DNA of 64,000 nucleotides, from the NCBI GenBank assembly GCA_036186865.1, contig AP025045.1, positions 14,929,081-14,993,080 on the forward strand, given 5' to 3'. The stretch comes from Eustoma russellianum. Taxonomy: Eukaryota > Streptophyta > Magnoliopsida > Gentianales > Gentianaceae. The stretch's first letter is position 1, and each line of letters begins with the position of its first letter. Positions 58,500 to 64,000 of this stretch are shown in pieces. The notes beneath the pieces were generated by a model. The model saw only the letters and a list, made by a program, of their open reading frames with translations. It did no database searches and was not told where the DNA came from. The position numbers were made by a program, and so were the translations under genes.

Positions 58500-59786
58500 T
58501 TAAACTTCACATGAATGGATATTAAAATTTGTCTAGTGATGGGATCATAACATCTATATTCTTTTGAATTCACAGAATATCCAAAAAAATGCATTCAATT
58601 GATTTTGATTCAAATTTAACTAAATTATCTTTCGTATTCAAAATAAAACATTTGCAACCAACACACGAAAGTAATCAATTTTAGGCATGCGATCATTTAC
58701 TCTACCTCATAAGAAGTTTTATTTATTTTCTTTTAATGGTCAAACGATTCACTATATAGCATGCACAATTTACGGCTTCCGCCCACAGAAATCTAGGCTA
58801 TTTGTTTTCACACAACATGGTTCTAGGTATTTCTTGTAGTGTCCTATTCTTTCTTTCTACTACTCCATTTAGTTGTGGAGTTTTAGGTGGGTGAAAACTC
58901 GTGTTTGATTCCTTTTTCTTCGCAAAATGCAATCATGTCCTTGTTTTTAAATTCACCGCCTCTATCGCTTTTAATCTTTTTCACATTTAAACCATATTTA
59001 TTTTCAAGTTGGTTTATTAGTTTCGCAATCTCAATGGCACTATCATCTTTATTTGCAAGAAATAAAGTCCAAGTATAGCGAGAAAAATCATCAACGATAA
59101 CACATGCATAATGGCGTCCACCGAGACTCTTAGTGCGACTAGGACCAAACAAGTAAATGTGTAATAATTCTAAAACTCTAGACGTGCTAATTTTATTTTT
59201 AGGTTTAAGTGACTTGCGTGTTTGTTTGCCTTTGATACAAGATTCACACAACTGATAGTTGTCTAAAATCAAGTTTAAACAATCCTCGTATTAGGTTCTT
59301 TCGTTGAAGTTTTTTCAAGTGTAGAAATGCCAATATGTCCTAAACGTCTATGCCACAAATTAATGTTAGGTTTATTGATATAAAACACTTAACCTTAGCG
59401 TCTAACATGTCATCCATAAAAAGCATAAAAATATTTCCTTCCCTTTTTCCTTTTAATACTATTTCTCCATTTTTATTTATTATATTGCAACATGGATGAG
59501 TAAATACACATCAAAACCGTTGTCAATAAACTATGAGATGCTAAGAAGATTATAGGATAAGGTTACTTACCAAGAAGACATTGGAGATTTGAAGAGTGCT
59601 TGGGTTTCCGATTGTACCTTTTCCGATGATTCTTCCTGCATTGTTATCTCCAAAGGTCACAGATCCGCCTTTTGTGACTTCTTCAACTTTTGAAAACAAG
59701 CTCGGTTCACCCGTCATGTGTCTCGAGCAGCCACTTTCAAGGAACCACTTGATAGATATGTCTTTTGATGTATGGGTTCCCTGCAA
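58500..59786 (-). pseudogene. C2 protease, GAG-preintegrase and integrase (broken)
   Basis: Minus strand. The protease motif reads WFLESGCSRHMTG; the catalytic Asp is Glu (codon 59736-59738). GAG-preintegrase lies at about 59290-59500 with frameshifts. The integrase core follows in one open piece (59272-58883): CESCIKGKQT, LLHIYLFGPSRTKSLGG (first Asp of the HIDLFGP motif is Tyr), KSDRGGEFKNKDM. The part with the final Glu and the C-terminal domain (58880-58500) is broken by several indels. Confidence 0.88.
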
Positions 59787-59809
59787 TCTATAACAATGAT
59801 TTAGGTACC

Positions 59810-61763
59810 CTTTTAATTTTGTGTCCTTACGAGTTAGTTATTCACCTCTTAGTAAAAGTACCATTCGGTACCCATACTTGGGGGATCCTTCTCGGTCTAG
59901 AAAATGGTAAGAATGTAGATGAAGGAGCAATGTAGTAGACATGGGGTGAGAAAACATTAGGCCTTTAGCCGAGAATCCCCTTATGCGCATCATATGGTGT
60001 GCGTTTTTTATATGTTCTAGTGTTAGTGTGCATAGTGCGTGATCTAGATGCATGGAATAAATATCGTGTATGTATCAATGGTTTCTTCTCATATCTATAC
60101 GGTACATAATTATATTTTATATGATATGAAGAAGAGGCATGACGAGATGAAGGGAGAGGGGGCTTATGCGTCATCTTAGGCGCCATGTATGCCTTAGGTG
60201 TGTCTATTTTCTTAGACAAAACAAATTTGGTTGGTTTAATTGATGATTCGTTTTTCTCAATGTATCCTAATTCGGTTTTATCACTATCATGTTCTTGTGA
60301 TAAAATAATGCGATCTAGCATGTTAGTTCCCGTGTCAAATTGTTTCATCATTTTCTCTAAATCCGTATTCCTTGATTTCAAATTTGAAATCTCGGATTTC
60401 ATTTCATTATTGTATGCGGTTAATGATATGATCTCTGATTTTAATGCATTGATGATGCATGACGACTCTTCTTTTGAATCGTTTAATTGAGAAACAAGAT
60501 TCGTGTTAGAAGATTCCAACAACTTCTTGTCTTCAATTAATCGTTTCTTTTCTTTTGCGAGAGTCTTGGTGAATTTGTGTAGTTCTAAATATTGACTAAA
60601 AGGATCATCATATGAAGGTTCAAAATCAGAGTCAGAATCAGAAGATACCTCGTTTGATGCTTTGGATACAAAGCATACTTGTGTTGTCTCCTATTCTGTA
60701 TCAGTCTCAGAGTCGGATGTGTCACTCCAAGTGGAGTCCTTGAGAGCTCTTCTCCTTTGTTTAGGTTCTGAGACGAGTCTAGTTTTGGTCTGATCCTTAT
60801 CAAGGTGTTTGTTTGTTTGTTTGTCCTTGTTAGGGCAGTCATAAGATAAATGTCCAAGATTCCCTCATTCGTAGCATTTCACGTCCTTGTCATTGGTTTT
60901 ATTTTTATTTCTTTTAGTGGAAGTAGCCTAAGGTTTGTTTTTAAATGACTTTCTCAAACCTTTAGCCAATAGTATTAAGTCATCATTGTCTGATTCGGAA
61001 TCACTATCATATATGTGATCGGAAGAAGTAGACGTATTCATTTGATTTAAAAGCAATAGTCTTACCTTGTTTTGACGTTGATTCCGATTTCCTTAAAGTA
61101 AGTTTGTTTCCGTATGCCATTAGCAATCCAATTAGTTCCTCCATTTTTATTGATTTGGTTTCTTTACTTTCCTCTATTGTTGTCACTTTAGGGTCCTATT
61201 CGGATGGAAGGCTTCGTAGTACCTTTTGGACCTTTTCCTGCGTAGAGAAAGATTGTCCAAGAGACTCAAGTGAATTATATATGTTAGTCAATCATAGATC
61301 CATATAAACAATAGACTCATTTGGCAATAATTTAAAAGACTCAAGTGCGGACATAAGCATATTAATCTTGGACTCCTTTACTTGGCTAGTCCCTTCATGT
61401 TTCATCTCAAGAATTCTCCACATTTCTTGAGCACTAGAGCAATTAGACACATAACTAGATTCACTTCTACTTAGCCCGTTTAAGAGTAATTGCATGGTTC
61501 TAGCATTCATGCTTAGTCTCTTTTTTGTATTTACTAGTATATTCTTGTTTTGGTTTTACAACCTCTTGTGTGACACCATCTACAGTAGATAATTTTGAAG
61601 GAACAAATGGACCGTCTTCTATGATGGACCATAGATCAATATCAATAGCCATAAGAAAAAGTTTCATTTTTAATTTCCATTGAATAAAGGACTCACCGTC
61701 AAAAAGAAGAGGCATTTGACTAGACATACCTTCTTGCTCGGTTTTGAAGCTAGTGGTTGCCAT
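59810..61763 (-). pseudogene. C2 gag (broken)
   Basis: Minus-strand gag from a Met at 61763 (MATTSFKTEQEG), a start close behind the PBS. Capsid region: PLLFDGESFIQWKLKMKLFLMAIDIDLW, then MNARTMQLLLNGLSRSESS and AQEMWRILEMKHEG. The zinc knuckle near 60850-60880 has its second Cys replaced by a stop (TCA on plus at 60865-60867). A coiled-coil-like segment (60522-60250) reads SEISNLKSRNTDLEKMMKQF. Several frameshifts occur. Confidence 0.87.
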
Positions 61764-61806
61764 CTCACTTAGATCGTTGGATCTTCTTGTTGTGAGTGTG
61801 CCTGCA

Positions 61807-61817
61807 CTCTGATACCA
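61807..61817 (-). other. Primer-binding site of C2
   Basis: Minus strand TGGTATCAGAG, two bases after the LTR end CTTACA; matches plant tRNA-iMet. Confidence 0.93.
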
Positions 61818-61819
61818 CT

Positions 61820-64000
61820 TGTAAGACCTGCAAGGCACCACTAGAAGGGGGGAGGGTTGAATAGTGGGTGCGGAAAATTTGGTTTTTAAAATTTTTTGAT
61901 CCAAAAACCCAACTTTTGAAAACAGTTTCTCTTTTCAGGACATGTTTTGCAATGTTTGAAAAACTAGGTTTATAGGCCTTCAAAAATTCTGAAATTTGGA
62001 GAGATTGTAGTATCAGATGTTTTGAGGATCTCCTAAAAATTTTAGATCAACATTCAACCTTTAACCCTTTGAAAAATCGTTTGTGGTCAGATTGCAGAAA
62101 TCTGCTAGAAACGGTAGTCTGATTTCAAAAATTTATTCCGATTAAACCGTGGCTCCGAATGGTCTGAAAATTTAATGACAAAACCCTTACTATATTTATT
62201 TAATTAGGTTAAATGGTTTGGAAAAATTCCTTTAGAAAGTATGTCAAATACGTTAAAAATCTAAATCTTTGCAAGTCTAGAAATCAGACTGCACTAGTCT
62301 CAGAACTATTGACGTTTGAATAACTTATACTTGTCCAAAATGGTTGAAACTTGCGCCAAATTAAACTTAGAATATGTGGCTATGCTTTTGCAAAATTTTA
62401 TAATTTTTAAAATTCGTTTACTATTTTTAAGATCGCGATGAAATAGATGCAAAGTGCAGGAGACTGAAAGCACTGTGCAGAAAAGCAGAGAACATAAGGA
62501 ATTTTATACTAGTTCGGTTGAATCAACCTACTCCTGTCTTCGAGGACACCTTCCTCGGTTATCACTAAACAAAATAATACCTTACCCACAGGGTTGATGG
62601 AGTTACACACAAACTCCAATCCTTTACAATCAAAACAAGCAATCACAATGATCACAAACACCACCACCGAGAGGATGCAGGTTTGATCACACATTGATCA
62701 ACCTTTTACAATAATAGGTCATGTACGGTGATATGAATGAAGCCTATTCATTATGTTTGAATATAGATACGATAGGCTTAAGAGAGAAAGAAGAAGAAAG
62801 AAATGTAGAAGAAGAGAGTAGAGAGACTTTTTGGACTTTAGAAATTCTAAGACTTGTCTTATGTTTGATTTGCTCTTCTCTTCTTTTTATCTCAATGTGG
62901 CCGGCCCCTCTAGGGCTTTTCTTCCCCCTTGGAAATTCTCTTTTAAGTCCTTGGAAGAATGTCTTGTATAATTGTTACATCAACTTGCTTACTTGGCAAC
63001 ACTTGATTAGATGGATGACTTGGCTTTGCTTACTTGGCACTTCTTGATTGGATGAGATTTGTCATCATTTAATGACTGTTCAAATCTGAGAATTACACTT
63101 AAAACATGTGCCAAATTAGAAGTAAAACCTTGCCAAATATCACATAATTAATCCCGCATAATTTGGAAGTAAATTAGTCTCATTCCAAGACCATAAAATT
63201 TGCCACACCTTTGCAACACATGCTGAAATTTTCAGCATGTGCTAAATCTCAAGACTTCAAATTATTTCCATAATAGTATTATACCAATCCCATGAAAATC
63301 AAGAAGCAAATATGTTAAATTCAAGACATAATTTTTGCCATTACTAATTCACACATGCTGAATTTTAAGCATGTGTCGTATATGTGACATAGTTTGAAAC
63401 ATTATCTTGTGTAGCTCACTCCATTATGTCACTGACCTTGTATAGTCTATTCTTCACCAATAAAGATGCCAAATAAGCTCCACATAGGCTCCATCAAGGC
63501 TGAGTAGGCGTGTGAATTAAGCTTGAACATGTGCTGAATTTAATTTTGTAAGCTTTGTAAAATAGTGCACAATAATTATACACGTATGGTATATTCCAAT
63601 CAGCCCTAAATTGAATTTTCTAGAACACTTTAGTATGTATTGAATATGTAAAAAGTGTCTAGATACGCGTTTCATGTGTCGTGTTCGTAGAAAACCGAAT
63701 TTTCGACTTTTGTCGATTACGCGATTTTTCTCCGATTAAATTCAAACTTTTTGCACATGTTATATATATATTATGTCACACATAATATATATAGAATAAC
63801 TTGAATATTCAGCTCTAAAGGCTGAGTAAAGTGGCGCCCCATGTGGCAAAAATGTTGAAGCTGAAATCTCCACAATTTGGCCTTAATTGGGGGTGATTTG
63901 TGTGTGCCAACATGGAATGATTTTATGGCTGAATATACCATGTAAGCCACGAAAGTTTTGGACATTTTTTGAAGTGTAGGGGCTGGCCATCTATATATGG
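61820..64000 (-). repeat. C2 5' LTR, cut by window edge
   Basis: Collinear with 53763-55965 of the 3' LTR, with scattered substitutions, small indels and one larger gap near 63665 relative to 55605-55630. Palindromes at 63216-63241 and 63351-63376. The start of the LTR (minus sense) lies beyond 64000. Confidence 0.92.

Larger units (their letters stand above)
53763..64000 (-). mobile_element. SIRE-type copia element C2, runs off the right edge
   Basis: Minus-strand element: 3' LTR 53763-56599, PPT, pol, gag, PBS 61807-61817, and 5' LTR from 61820 past the window end. The left flank is GAATG (53758-53762); the target duplication cannot be checked. It retains the RNase H, PBS and gag start that C1 has lost, but carries many stops and frameshifts. 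Confidence 0.92.

Overview
This is plant nuclear DNA, and nearly all of it is a nest of retrotransposons. The evidence is: plant-type Ty1/copia and Ty3/gypsy polyproteins, several primer-binding sites matching plant initiator tRNA-Met (TGGTATCAGAG), plant LINE ORF1/RT/RNase H fragments, long (TA)n tracts and an AT-rich background. I cannot name the species; a eudicot is a guess. I found no intact host gene, no tRNA or rRNA gene and no CRISPR array. Every polyprotein is broken by stops, frameshifts or deletions. One near-complete element is of the CRM (centromeric) chromovirus type, so a pericentromeric or heterochromatic origin is plausible but unproven.

Layout. 1-3270 (+): 3' end of a Tork-like copia element (RT, RNase H, PPT, truncated 3' LTR). 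3270-10963 (+): 3' part of a chromodomain-bearing gypsy element (A) and its very long 3' LTR, which is interrupted by two LINE fragments (6026-7239). 10964-15114: part of a SIRE-type copia LTR (minus orientation) carrying an internally deleted LINE (11995-14767, minus). 15115-16879 and 40048-40311 (+): two halves of another copia element. They are separated by a 23-kb SIRE-type element C1 (16880-40047, minus). C1's 3' LTR is itself split by gypsy element B (19578-32217, minus), and B's 5' LTR contains a poly(A)-tailed LINE end (30033-30588). 40312-50810: a gypsy LTR (D, minus) split by the CRM-type element E (41700-50427, +, flanked by a perfect GGTCA duplication). 50811-53762: unclassified DNA. 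53763-64000: a second SIRE-type element, C2 (minus), whose 5' LTR runs off the window.

How the parts work together. Each LTR element follows the usual plan: LTR, tRNA-Met primer site, gag, protease, reverse transcriptase, RNase H and integrase (domain order differs between copia and gypsy), polypurine tract, LTR. None looks autonomous. The most interesting observations are: a 77-bp intron-like GT...AG insertion between gag and protease of gypsy B; a cluster of motifs resembling mitosis-specific MSA (AACGG) elements just upstream of the TATA box in the first copia LTR; ATCGAT-rich tandem palindromes in the same LTR; repeated paired-E-box-like palindromes in all SIRE-type LTRs; a regular 189-190-bp tandem array hidden in the gypsy A LTR; and the LTR-encoded C-terminus of element E.
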